From: Polytrichum commune | Taxonomy: Eukaryota; Streptophyta; Polytrichopsida; Polytrichales; Polytrichaceae | Assembly (NCBI GenBank): GCA_950295325.1 | Contig: OX485803.1 | Location: forward strand, 58,979,554-59,039,553 | Direction of reading: 5' to 3' | DNA: 60,000 bases | Made by a program: the position numbers and the translations under genes | The notes under the pieces: model-generated | What the model was told of the DNA's origin: nothing | Databases searched by the model: none | The model's input: only the letters and a program-made list of their open reading frames with translations | In this document: positions 35,701 to 46,108 of the stretch, in pieces | How positions within the stretch are numbered: position 1 is the stretch's first letter | Layout of the letters: every line of letters begins with the position of its first letter

Positions 35701-38516
35701 TCCTCCAGATACTTGTATTTGTATATACTTTAAATGTCATTCATTCCTACAACGATTTTTCTTGATGTTTTGAATCTTATGAACACAAAGAATGCTTTCT
35801 GCTGTTTTCTGAAATACTCTTTGTGGTCATTCAATCTGGAACTGCTGGAATTTTTATGATTAGAAGCTGTTACATGCAGCGTTAACATTGGAATGTGTGC
35901 CTATGATACTTTGTTCTTGTGTTCTGATTTCTATTAATAAGTCTATTTCTGGCCTTTTCAGAAAATACAATAGAGTCAAACTATGGTCCTTAGGTTTAAC
36001 AGGAGGAGGCAATCGTATTGCCATTATAAGAGCAGCAGGGAGCATTTCACGGAAGGAAGGTGGTGGGATAGGACTGTCTAGCGAAGGCATTGCTAGCGAA
36101 ACTTTCATTGAGAAAATTCGTTTTGTGCGAGGTATGTGAATGTTCACCACACTTTCTTCTCATGTTCTATATATCTCTTGTTTGTCGTCCAGGTAATCCA
36201 TTTGTTTGATGTAGTTTGATGCCTATTATAGTAGACAGGCAAGAAACAGGAAGGGGTAATTTAGTGTTGTGGATACTTTTTTTGCTTAATGTTTGGGTGG
36301 ATTTCAACGTATGGTTGGTCTAAATTTCTATTGTTCTCCAAAAGGATGATGATGACATGCACTGATGTGCTAGAAACACATCGCCCTCCATGTTCCCAGA
36401 ATTGGAATCATCAAGACAAAGTTAGGTGGGAGCAGATAATGTAGTTCAAATTTGACTGTTGTGGCTTATTTTGTAGCGCCATTTCTATTTGAAATTTGAA
36501 TGAGAGGTTTTGCTTATACTGTGGTCAGAAATTTTTCTATAGGCAGCAACTAGACTTGAAAAACTCTGATCTTGACCCTCATAATAACATAACATACCAA
36601 ACTTCACGAATTCCAGGCCTATGTTAAATTCGTGGTCGTTGGGATCCAGAATATGTGTCGGTGAAAGAGATTTATGGTGATCTAGTGGCTCTGGTACTGA
36701 AAACTTGTGTGTCCACACTGATGAGTAGTTTGTTCATGATATGTTGCAGAAGCAAAGCAATTCAAAGCGGTTATTATTCGCATTGACAGTGGAGGGGGTG
36801 ATGCCCTAGCTTCTGACTTGTTAGTGCTCCCACTTATACTAGTATCTTGATCATTCACAAGCTTTCCTGATTCATTTATGAATTTAAAATTATTTGTGTT
36901 AATTGATGTTGTAGTCATTTATGCTTGCTGCCTTCAGATTTCTCTGACTTGCTGGTGCACTTGAACCATTTTTCGAGGGTACTTCATTGTTAGATGTTGA
37001 TTGATTATCTGAAAATTTCTTTGTAACACTGATGACAGGATGTGGAGGGAGATCAAATTGCTAGCAGAAAAGAAACCTGTTATTGCATCAATGGCCGATG
37101 TTGCAGCAAGTGGTGGCTACTATATGGCTATGGGAGCTGGAGTTATATTAGCAGAAGAGCTCACAATCACGGGCTCTATTGGAGTTGTGACAGGTGAGCT
37201 TTTAGTTTGAATGTCTGAATGCCCTTTGTGCCTACTTTCTTTTCTCTCCATCTCTAGGCTTAATTAAACTTCTAGTTGCTGCTTGTGAAAGACCTTTTCG
37301 TACAATCCTCTTATTCTGGGTATGCATATTGCTGGCAGCTAAATTCAACCTGGGCGAGTTGTATGAGCGAGTGGGATTTGCAAAAGAGTATATTTCAAGG
37401 GGCAAGTTCGCTGAGCTTGATGCAGATCAACGACCTTTCAAGTATGTTGCAGTTTCACTTTGATTTTAAATATAATGCATGGTGATTGCCTTACTATCTT
37501 TGTGGATTTCTACTTACTCAAACTTCGTACATTCATAGGCCAGAGGAGGAGAAGTTCTTCAAGGAATCAGCAATGAATTCATATACGTCATTCCGAAATA
37601 AGGCTGCGCTTTCTAGATCTATGGCGGTGAGTTTTGGCTTTCCACAACTCTCCCTCCTAACTTAGCTGCTTGATATTCGCTGCTGGGATAAAATCATTGT
37701 TCTCTTTCCCTTGGTTGGCAGAAATCTTTCCCTAGATTTGCAGAAGTCGATCTTACTCTCATGTACTTTGACATATGGTTGGCTAAGTTAGATATGGATG
37801 GTTTATGCAGATAGAGAAGATGGAAGATGTTGCTCAAGGACGAGTGTGGACTGGGAAGGCTGCATTAGAACGAGGTTTAGTTGACGCCATAGGTGGAATC
37901 TCCAGAGCAGTTGCCATTGCAAAGCAGAAGGCTGGTATTGCTGATGACCAACAAGTACGTACTCTTGTTTCGCGAATGCTGCAAATCAGTGTAGGAAGGT
38001 GTAAGTAGTTCTACAAAATATGCAATTAATGGAGATGCTAAACAATCTCTTGCTTTATAAGACTTTCTGCAGATTACATTGGAAATCACCATGTATCTTG
38101 CCTGCTCATTGAAATTCAGTGAAGTTGATTAACATGTTACGCACCCTCTTGCTCCTTTTGACTAGCCCTATATATGACGCATGCATTTCTCTGTTCAGGT
38201 CACACTTGTGGAGCTCTCGAAACGACAGGCATCTCCCCTTGCTCTGCTACGTGGCGGTGCATCAGCAATCTCTTTGCTCTTGCAACTTTCTCAAACAGAG
38301 TTTGGCGCTCGAATACTAAACACATTTGCAGAAAGTGTCCCTCTGGCCAACGAAATGTCGCTCGGGGTGCAAGCCCGCATGGATCCCATAAGTGTGGATG
38401 GTCTGGGCTCAGAGTCAGTGAAGCAGGTTAGCCTCGCCAGGTTGGTGAGTGAGAACTACGAAGGGCCTTCCACATTCTGGTCTTTGATCACTCTTTTGAC
38501 CGAATCATTTTTGTAG
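32743..38516 (+). CDS. SPPA: signal peptide peptidase SppA (protease IV), plastid type
   Basis: Fourteen coding exons join in phase to give 784 residues: 32743-32826, 32989-33546, 33881-34064, 34205-34342, 34465-34635, 35369-35472, 35597-35664, 35962-36131, 36750-36819, 37039-37193, 37339-37441, 37539-37626, 37811-37954, 38199-38516. SppA is a Ser/Lys-dyad protease of the S49 family; in plants it is a thylakoid-associated, light-induced enzyme. The general base lysine is Lys340 in VQRIGKYKSFGDQ (N-terminal S49 domain). The nucleophile is Ser540 in MADVAASGGYYM (C-terminal domain), followed by TGSIGVV and QGRVWTGKAALERGLVDAIGG. Residues 1-60 are Ser/Thr/Arg-rich, a likely plastid transit peptide. 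An acidic stretch (about 85-165) precedes the first domain and repeats DVNVIEALDG / DVKMIEALEG. The usual IDSPGG is IDSGGG here. The protein is about 100 residues longer than Arabidopsis SPPA, mostly from the N-terminal stretch and the final about 30 residues. Confidence 0.95.
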
Positions 38517-38769
38517 AACATACATTGGCCACAGTATTGTGGTGGTGCCTTTGAGCACAACTTCAGTCTCTTCCATTTGTCCTTCCTGGGTGACATCCCA
38601 ACCTTGGCACCAGTAAGACTCTGAATAGTTTCTAGTATATTCAATATACGATGTTAATTAGAGATTCACTTCGATTTGCAAAACCTGTAGAATGACCTCC
38701 TGTTGCTCTGCTCTTCAGATTCTGATTCTCCCGTTAATACATTCTAAACCTCACCCTGCAAAAGTTGAG

Positions 38770-39025
38770 TGTGGTTCTTTCTCGCAATGGAATATCGAAT
38801 TATACATATCTTGATGTACTTCGTCAATGTCTCTAGTGTCTGCCGATTTTAATACGTCCTCGCAGTAGTCTTCCTCAGGCACCACTTCGTTGTCCTCTGG
38901 TATCACTTCGTCCTCGGGCATCGGGCCTTCGTTCTCGGGCATCGTTGGGTCTTCGTCCTAAATCATCTCTTTGTCTCGACGATGATGTCCTTTTGAGCAA
39001 ACGCTTGCCCTTGCGAGATCTACGG
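38770..39025 (-). pseudogene. tandem partial copy of the neighbouring gene's acidic tail
   Basis: On the minus strand this reads HHRRDKEMI, stop, DEDPTMPENEGPMPEDEV, DYCEDVLKSADTRDIDEVHQ DMYNS. It parallels the 3' end of the gene at 39,067-40,215 (SHHYQDDDLMP, EDEDPMPSL, DDYEDLNWESTRVEDEIRH). DNA words shared include AATTCG.....CGATT/CATTGCGAGAAAGAAC and GAGCAAACGCTTG. It has no start or promoter of its own and follows the stop of the intact gene. Confidence 0.7.
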
Positions 39026-39066
39026 GGACTTGTTGCAGTAGTTCTTTCTCGCAATCGAGTGACGAA

Positions 39067-40215
39067 TTATCCATACCCATGATGCTGATGATAGACAGCT
39101 TCAGGATCATGACGTATTTCGTCCTCGACTCTAGTGCTTTCCCAATTTAAGTCCTCGTAGTCATCGTCCTCAGGCATCACATCGTCCTGAAGAGGAAGCC
39201 TCTGGTCTTCGTTCTGAAGAGGAGGCATTGGGTCGTCATCGTCCGCAAGAGAAGGCATGGGGTCTTCGTCCTCAGGAGGCATCAAGTCATCGTCTTGATA
39301 ATGATGGCTTGAGCAAACACATTCGTTTGCAAGACCCACAACGGCTTTCACCACAGCTGCAATATATTTGGCCGCATCCTCATAGGACGCCATTTCGTTG
39401 CTGCCGGTGTTATACGGCGTCCACAAGTTGTCCACCACACGGAAGTTCAGGTCAGGATGTTCTCTGGCGTACTCCTCGAGCTCCTTAAAGGCTTCAAAAA
39501 CGAGGGTGCGCATTTCGCTGCCCCATTGCTCCTCTATGTTCTGCAATTGCCTTTCCACAGCCTCATCCATTTCTGGGGCTCGCACCTCGTCATTGCTATC
39601 GAACACTAGGTTGTGCACTATGGCGTTGAATTCCCTCTCCATAATGTACACAGAGTCGCGGTCCCACGGAAGGTGGGGTTTTTCGTCACATATCCGCTTA
39701 AAAAGTACCTCGAATCGTCTGAAGTCAAGGTTCCCCCACTTCTTTGCAATGTACATCGGCACCGCCTCATGAAGCATGGTTTCGTCGAACTGAAACAGGG
39801 CCTGCAGTTTGCGACAATATATTACTATTACATCGCTGCAAGTTCATCGATCACATTGATTAAAGTGGCTCCAATGCATGCATTGCTGAAGTTGTAGGCA
39901 TTAAATCGACTTGATCGATCTTACGCTCTTTATGGCCGATCTGATTGCCCGCAGCTCTCGAGCATTTCTTACACACGTATCTTGGATTCCCTCGACGTTG
40001 TCACGGGCCATCTGATACGATTCCCGTGTCTCCTCCAAGTTTTGTGTCAACTCTGCAATCCTTGCCGTCAACGCCTTGATCTTCTCACTTTGGGCTCGGG
40101 GCGATGTTTCAGAACGTGGCGACGTCGCATTCGCAAACACAGCGAACCAAATCATCATCAGACCCGTCAACATCCATACTTTGTTCGTTATTGAACAAAT
40201 TGCGAGTTGGCTCAT
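39067..40215 (-). CDS. unrecognised secreted/membrane coiled-coil protein with acidic tail
   Basis: Exon 1 is 40215-39925 (donor ATAAAGAGC/GTAAGA). Exon 2 is 39801-39067 (acceptor AACTGCAG/GCCC). Both join at phase 0 to give 341 residues. Residues 1-32 are a signal peptide or anchor (basic start, then VWMLTGLMMIWFAVFANA). Residues 41-97 form a charged, coiled-coil-like helix (EKIKALTARIAELTQNLEET). Residues 98-265 are a soluble, mainly helical region with MLHEAVPMYIAKKWGNLDFR, CDEKPHLPWDRDSVY and a W/E-rich helix. About 267-315 is an acidic Pro/Met repeat (DEDPMP, DDDPMPP, DDVMPEDDD). The last residues are His-rich (YHQHHGYG). No domain I know matches. It sits tail-to-tail with SPPA, about 550 bp between stops. 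The gene model is convincing; the function is unknown. Confidence 0.72.
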
Positions 40216-40398
40216 GATGCATCTGTATTTGCATCTTCACCGGTACGTGTCATTCATGTCATTCTGCCCTTTGTTGCTACATCAAACATTGTGTTCAGAG
40301 TTTCAAGATTGATATCAATCGTCGACATATTACTATACTGTGATGCATCGATGTTGAGTTCTGCTCTTCCCTATGAAAGGGTGGCGTTCTTGATATCA

Positions 40399-40422
40399 CC
40401 AACTCTTGGCCCCAAGAGTTGG
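40399..40422. promoter_or_regulatory. perfect inverted repeat upstream of the unknown gene
   Basis: Arms CCAACTCTTGG and CCAAGAGTTGG are separated by CC, about 185 bp upstream of the ATG of the minus-strand gene. It could be a hairpin or a dimeric protein site. No role is shown. Confidence 0.35.
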
Positions 40423-40559
40423 GACGCTTTAGATAGTTTTGGTGAGGGAAGAGGAACGCTACGCGGCACTTGAGCTTCGAACGCCTTTACAAACACGTGC
40501 AATTCAAACCTTCGTATTATGGACCCCAAAGAGCTTCATATTAGGGGAATGGGATTGAA

Positions 40560-41890
40560 GGAGGGTGAGTGGAGATTCCCTCTGTCACGTCAAATTATAG
40601 AGAATTTATGTGGAGGCACCGTATCCATGCCTAGTTCTATGTTTGTCACCCACCAAGTAGAAAAACTAAACTAAATATTGTATTTGGTGTCACTTACTAT
40701 GTGGAATTACAAAATGCTATAAATAAGTATTGTACATCTCAGTTTTTACCAACAAAGGTCAAATTGGTTGTTTGGACATTATAAAGCGTTAAAAAAAATT
40801 TATTTGGTAGAAAATTACATTAATAATAATAAATAATAAAAAGATATAGAAATGTGTAAGTCCAAATAGTAAGTGACATTGAATATCATATTTAATGTAT
40901 AATGATTATCCCAATTAGTGTGTGTTGCTATTTGGAATTACATAGTGCAATAATGTCTTGCTCAAAAGTTTCGTGTTTATTAACTAAAGTTCAATAGGTT
41001 GTTCAAATATTATAGAACATAAATGATTTTTCTTGGCAAAATATTACATTCTCATTAGCTTGTTATAGCATTGTGTAACTCCGAATAATAACACACAATA
41101 ATCGGGATAATGAGTGTAGTCAACAACATGGTTTAAAACAACAACATTAAACAAATCAACAACAACATAGTTCACAACAACACCTGACAATGTAGTTTTT
41201 GACTAAGGTCATGTTGATTTTACAACAATGTTGTTTGTATGGATGTTCTTTCCATGAGGTGACTTTTTGAGTTGCAAAATTTTAATGTGTTGCGGGTAGG
41301 CTGGTAGCATTCAATTGGCTTCAGAACTTGGTTACAATGGTCATCAACTTAACGCAAACTAGATAACCATTGAGAGGAGAGCGGGTGATGAGCTTTGGAA
41401 GTGGCAAGTCATCGACCTCCTCGAGTTGGTTACCAGTCATAACCAGTTTGCTCATGGATGTAAATTATGGGTTGTGGATGAAATGATGCTTGTGTGGATA
41501 GAAAACACAAGCGTCTTTCGAAGTGCCCTCCACTTAGATGAGCATTTGGTTATGTCTCAAGATTTGGAGGGAAGGTTGTCTTGTTGCACATGCTCCCACA
41601 CTTCACCATCTTCACTCATGGTATGTGCCCTAAATTTTTGTGTGGGATCCATTTTGGTTGTTTGGCTACTCTCCTCCTTACATTTTGTTTTTGGAGACGG
41701 TCATGTCCCTCTTCCAAAGTTCAGTTACCTTGCACATCCACAAGAACATTGGACATTTTACATCTTCCGAATTTCAGTATGCACTCATAGAATCTATGGT
41801 TTTCATGTAAACCCTACAACACAACAAGCCTGGGGTGGCAACTATTTGTAGCACAGCTAGGGTCACCATCTTTAAAAACTAGTTGGGGGC
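40560..41890. other. AT-rich spacer
   Basis: Contains a poorly matched internal duplication: TTGGTGTCACTTACTATGTGGAATTACA near 40,683 versus CAATTAGTGTGTGTTGCTATTTGGAATTACA near 40,912, each followed by a TCTCA/GCTCA..GTTT block. An open frame at 41,426-41,851 shows no motif and I do not call it a gene. Confidence 0.4.
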
Positions 41891-42500
41891 GCAAGCACGG
41901 TCAAGTACACAACTCCATTACCCTAGATAAGTTCAAGTGAAAGTGATTCAAACCTGTATACTAACTTTGAATTTTGAGAAGGAAAAAACCATAAACATTT
42001 GAAAAACACATTGATCTACAAAGCCAAGCAATTTATGTTGCCAAGTTTTTTTTCAAGAAAAGTCTATATATTTTAGAAGATGGTGCAAGTAGTGTGCAAG
42101 TAGATATATTGAACATGTAATTGTCTACAGTTTGTTTAAAACATGATAAAAATTACATTAAATTGATGTTTTTCTAGAACTTTTTGTAGTGATGCCCTCA
42201 AGTTTATAATGAATTCAAGGAATATGAAAAAATGCCAACTCTAAAATTATTACGGTCTTGAAATCCACGTCCAAAACGAGAGTTAGCCATTGCCTTTTGA
42301 ACAATACTTTTAATGATAAATTTTGAAGATTTCATATTTATATTCTATATTTGAGTACCTAACACAACAATAAAGCGCATCATGAAAGAATAATCCAATT
42401 TATAAAACAATTTGCTACTACTATTAGGCATTTGACCAAAAACTTTCTAGTTTTAGTATATCGGAGCACTTTTTCCGTATACTTGACGGTGCTTGCTCCC
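41891..42500 (+). repeat. 610-bp dispersed repeat, copy 1
   Basis: Runs from AGCACGGTCAAGTACACAAC to the CTTGCTC word. It aligns end to end with 45,501-46,108 in the same orientation, at roughly 85% by eye. Shared words include GTGCAAGTAGATATATTGAA and GAGTACCTAACACAACAATA. No coding potential or LTR-type ends (TG...CA) are seen. Confidence 0.8.
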
Positions 42501-42554
42501 TTTGGAGTTGTTAAATCATTTCCAAGAAGAATTATTTGGTAGCTACATTAAATA

Positions 42555-42820
42555 GGCCTAATATTGTGGGCCACATTGATTTTCTAGAGCCCACGCTAAT
42601 TCTCATAATAACCATCAATGTGGGCCACATTAATTTTAACCCATGCTAAATCTTTAGTAGAAAATTCACAGTGGTCACATTGATTGTTGTTCTAGAATGT
42701 TAGCGTGAGTGAGTATTTTATTTTGTGCTACTTTTGTCTTGAACCTTGACTGGTTAATTCTCAAACTCAACCGGCTCATCTGTAATTAGCAGTCAGTTCT
42801 CCCGGTTTATTGCAATGCGC
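42555..42820. repeat. two overlapping dispersed-repeat fragments
   Basis: 42,555-42,745 repeats the GTGGGCCACATT.ATT / TTTTGTGCTACTTTTGTC family seen near 4,840-5,070. 42,745-42,815 is a truncated reverse copy of the 230-bp repeat at 44,208. Confidence 0.55.
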
Positions 42821-43097
42821 AAGCTCTAGTTTCTGTTTCATTTCTTCAATTTGTCATCACCCAACTTTTAGTTTACATCCGGGGCGGCAACTAGGGGGGA
42901 CGTTAAACCTCCCCCTATGAGCTTTTAGGGGGAGGTTGATACAGGCAAGGGCAGCCCCAAAAAAGATTTTCTGGACCCGACCGAAAACTTCTATCCGTCC
43001 TGTCCAACTTCGAAAAAACTATTGCACTTGCATTTTTGAAGGCCACTTATCCACAAATCCCATATCGAGTGCACTCCACCTTCGAGGTCTAAAATCC

Positions 43098-43139
<42 letters not shown>

Positions 43140-44207
43140 TGCGTGTGTGTGTGTTTGCAATTAGTAAAGAAGCAATTGACTGGGATTTCATTCCGAAAGT
43201 GAAAGTGTCAATATAGCATGTAATTAACTTGGGAGTCAAAAACATTACAAAATCCTCATTAGCGTTGATGTTATAACTTTTATGACTTACCATTTTCAAA
43301 GAACCTTTGTCATTTTAAAATGAAATTTAAAGTAGTGTGCTGATTTTAGTCACGGGGATGTTGATCATCACTCTGACTCTGAGGGCGCTCATCACAATGA
43401 TAATGGTCGTCCTGATGCAGTTAAGTGTGAACGGTTCTCCTAGACCAGCTTTGGAAATTCTCAATTCTGCCAGGAATTCATGGCTGAAGTTGCTAAGAAA
43501 GAAGCCATTTGACATATAATATATGTATAAGAAATAATTAATTCCTCAGAAGCCTGCGACAAGAAAGATCCCAAACTGATCCTTAATTTGTGCTTTTACA
43601 TGTAGAACATTAAGCACTAAGTTAAGTTAATGCAAGAATCAGCCGATGTGTTGCAGTGCTGCAGGATGATGCCCAGTTGAAGGTTAGGAGCGTCAGGATG
43701 CTTTCAGAGGAAGTAAGGGCCAATTCCCCTTGAGGCCGATTGCATGAAATTTCAGCCCCTTTTGGGTTGGAGGCTGGCCTCAACTACACATTATAATAAT
43801 AAGATTATAATGGGGGCCAATTTTCCCATATGTAAAGGCCTTAGGGACAAGAAGCTAGGCCGATTCAATAAATCTACCATGATCCAACGGATCTAGCATA
43901 ATCTAGCATAGAGCCGTTCAAATTTTCAAATAATCCGATGGATATGGTTTGTTAAAAATCATATTTTATTAAAAAAGACTTTATTGAAATCTGAGATTGG
44001 TCCCGAGGCCAAGAATTGGCCTTCCATTTTGGGTGCACCCAATTCAATGAGCTCGGGCCGTGTCATATCATGCATTTTTTGATTGAAAAATTCATACCAC
44101 CAAATCGGCCCGGCCTCTAGGTGTAAAGCGGCCCTAAGTTGCAAACGAATTTTGGAAACGTGAAATGCACATTGAAAAAAAAGCCTAGTTTTGCAGGATA
44201 ATGAATT
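42821..44207. other. spacer with a microsatellite
   Basis: No gene is recognised. A (GATA)n tract of about ten units lies at 43,100-43,139, followed by a short (GT)n run. Confidence 0.5.
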
Positions 44208-44422
44208 GGGAGAACCGACCGCTAGTTACAGATGAACCGGTTGAGTTTGAGAAATAACAAGTTCAAATCCAAGACTTCAGGAAAATTATCGATCCGTTTA
44301 GAGTAATTTCCATAAAACTCTTCAATCTAATAAAAGAAAACCGAAAGATGTCAATGTGTAATTGGATGGTCTTGGAAACACTAGGATCTTGACCAATTAT
44401 GTCCAAAACTCCCTGGACATGG
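44208..44422 (+). repeat. 230-bp dispersed repeat family, representative copy
   Basis: Starts GGGAGAACCGACCGCTAGTT, contains GATGAACCGGTTGAGTTTGA and ends near TGTCCAAAACTCCCTGGACA. Other copies: 48,752-48,980 (+), 24,250-24,365 (+), 28,803-28,900 (+, partial), 29,990-30,195 (-) and 42,745-42,815 (-, partial). The short complementary ends (GGGAG/CTCCC) would suit a MITE, but they are too short to decide. Confidence 0.65.
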
Positions 44423-44979
44423 TGGGGCGAACCAACCTGTACACTAGTTCCTTGGAGGCAAGGGTTTAGGCATCCAACAAGGAACGGGTGTATGGGTTGC
44501 TTCAGCCAAATCCCCGGACATTGGTGCAGGAGATCCTAAATTTATTATTTGCCAAGGTTAATTGATTGAAGTGTTTATTTAATGGCCTCAGCGTTGTAGA
44601 CTGGTTCAAGGATGTTGGCAATATATTGAGTGCCATGAATTTATTGTTAATATGATTGCATTTGTGAATCAGGAAATTTGACATTGCACAGCCTCATGCT
44701 CTCTCACCCTAGATAGGAGATTAATATTGCCAAGGGCCGGGAATCAAGATGATGTGATTCTCCAAAAATGATGGTTAAGTCTTAGTGTTGCCGCAAAGTT
44801 TTCATAGAAGATGATAGATTCTAATCTTGTATTTAAAATGGATGAGGGAGCATGAGGCTTAGCAATGTTATAGAATGATATCATGTTTATGTAATATACT
44901 AACTTCACTACAGGGTGCAAGCATGGCAGAGCCCAACATTTTCCTTTTTAATTGCACCCATACCCAGACCATGCCCATC

Positions 44980-45483
44980 AGTAGTGACCTATGCCCACCC
45001 ATGCCCACCCATATCATGACATGTGCACACTCATGCCCACCCATGCCCACACATAGCATGACATGTGCCCACCCATGCCCACCCATGCTATTCAAATTGC
45101 ACCCATGTATTTAAAAATTGTGTAATGTGTATTGTGTAATTGTGTAATGTGTCTTGTATGATTGTGTAATTGTGCCCCACCCATGCCCACCCATTATAAT
45201 ATCAAACCCATGCCCACCCATGAACAATAATATCGCAGTCATGCCCACCCATGCCCACCCATGAACAATAAGATCACAGCCATGCCCACCCATGCCCACC
45301 CATGCCCACCCATGAACAATAAGATCGCAGCCATGCCCACCCATGCCCACCCATGCCCACCCATGAACAATAAGATCGCAGCCATGCCCACCCATGCCCA
45401 CCCATGAACAATAATATTGCACCCATGCCCACCCAAAACCCATGGGCATGGGTGGGTATGGGCATGGGCATGGGTATGGGCAC
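44980..45483. repeat. CATGCCCACCC minisatellite with nested higher-order unit
   Basis: The 11-mer CATGCCCACCC is repeated two or three times between copies of ATGAACAATAAGATCGCAG, giving blocks of about 41-63 bp at 45,180-45,420. A looser cluster lies at 44,990-45,095. At 45,441-45,483 the same motif appears inverted (GGGCATGGGTGGGTATGGGC), so the end of the array could fold back. The Gly/Trp/His-rich open frames on the minus strand are by-products. Confidence 0.9.
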
Positions 45484-45500
45484 CCAATGTAGAGCTCTGA

Positions 45501-46108
45501 AGCATGGTCAAGTACACAACTATGTTACCCTGCATAGGTTTATTTGGAAGTGATTCAAATCTATATATTAACTTTGAATTTTGTGAAGGAAAAATCAAAA
45601 ACATTTGAAAGACACATTGATCTACAAAGCCATGCAATTTATGTTAAGAATTTTTTTTTCAAGAAAAGTCTACATATTCTAAAAGACAGTACAAGTAGTG
45701 TGCAAGTAGATATATTGAACATGTAATTGTCTAGAATTTGTTTAAAACATGATTACATTAATTTGATTTTTTCTTGAAAAAATTTGTGATGTTGCCCTCG
45801 AGAATATAATGAATCCAAGGAATATGAAAAATCAAATCCAACTTCTAAATATTTAAGGTCATGAAATCTACATCCAAAACCAAAACTAGCCACTACCTTT
45901 TGAGCAGTACTTTTAATGATGAATTTTGAAAATCTCATCTTCATATTTTATATTTGAGTACCTAACACAACAATAAAGGGCACCATGAAAAAAAATCCAA
46001 TTTAAAAAAACACTTTGCTACTACTTTTAGGTGTTGACCAAAAAAATAATGGTTTAAATTTAATATACCAGAGCATTTTTTTCATATATTTGACCATGCT
46101 TGCTCTCA
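45501..46108 (+). repeat. 610-bp dispersed repeat, copy 2
   Basis: Same family and orientation as 41,891-42,500. It begins right after the inverted end of the minisatellite, so the minisatellite is adjacent to, but not part of, the shared unit. Confidence 0.8.

Noticed and set aside
39398-39897. Plus-strand frames across the unknown gene
   Set aside because: Antisense shadows of the better supported minus-strand exons, which have matching splice sites.
41426-41851. 141-codon plus-strand frame as a gene
   Set aside because: No motif, no flanking exons, and base composition like the spacer around it.
45111-45637. Gly/His/Trp-rich frames (GGHGWAWVGM repeats) on the minus strand
   Set aside because: Direct translation of the CATGCCCACCC minisatellite; no promoter, splice sites or non-repeat domain.
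41891-46108. LTR retrotransposon with 610-bp LTRs
   Set aside because: No TG...CA ends, primer-binding site, polypurine tract or gag-pol genes between the copies.
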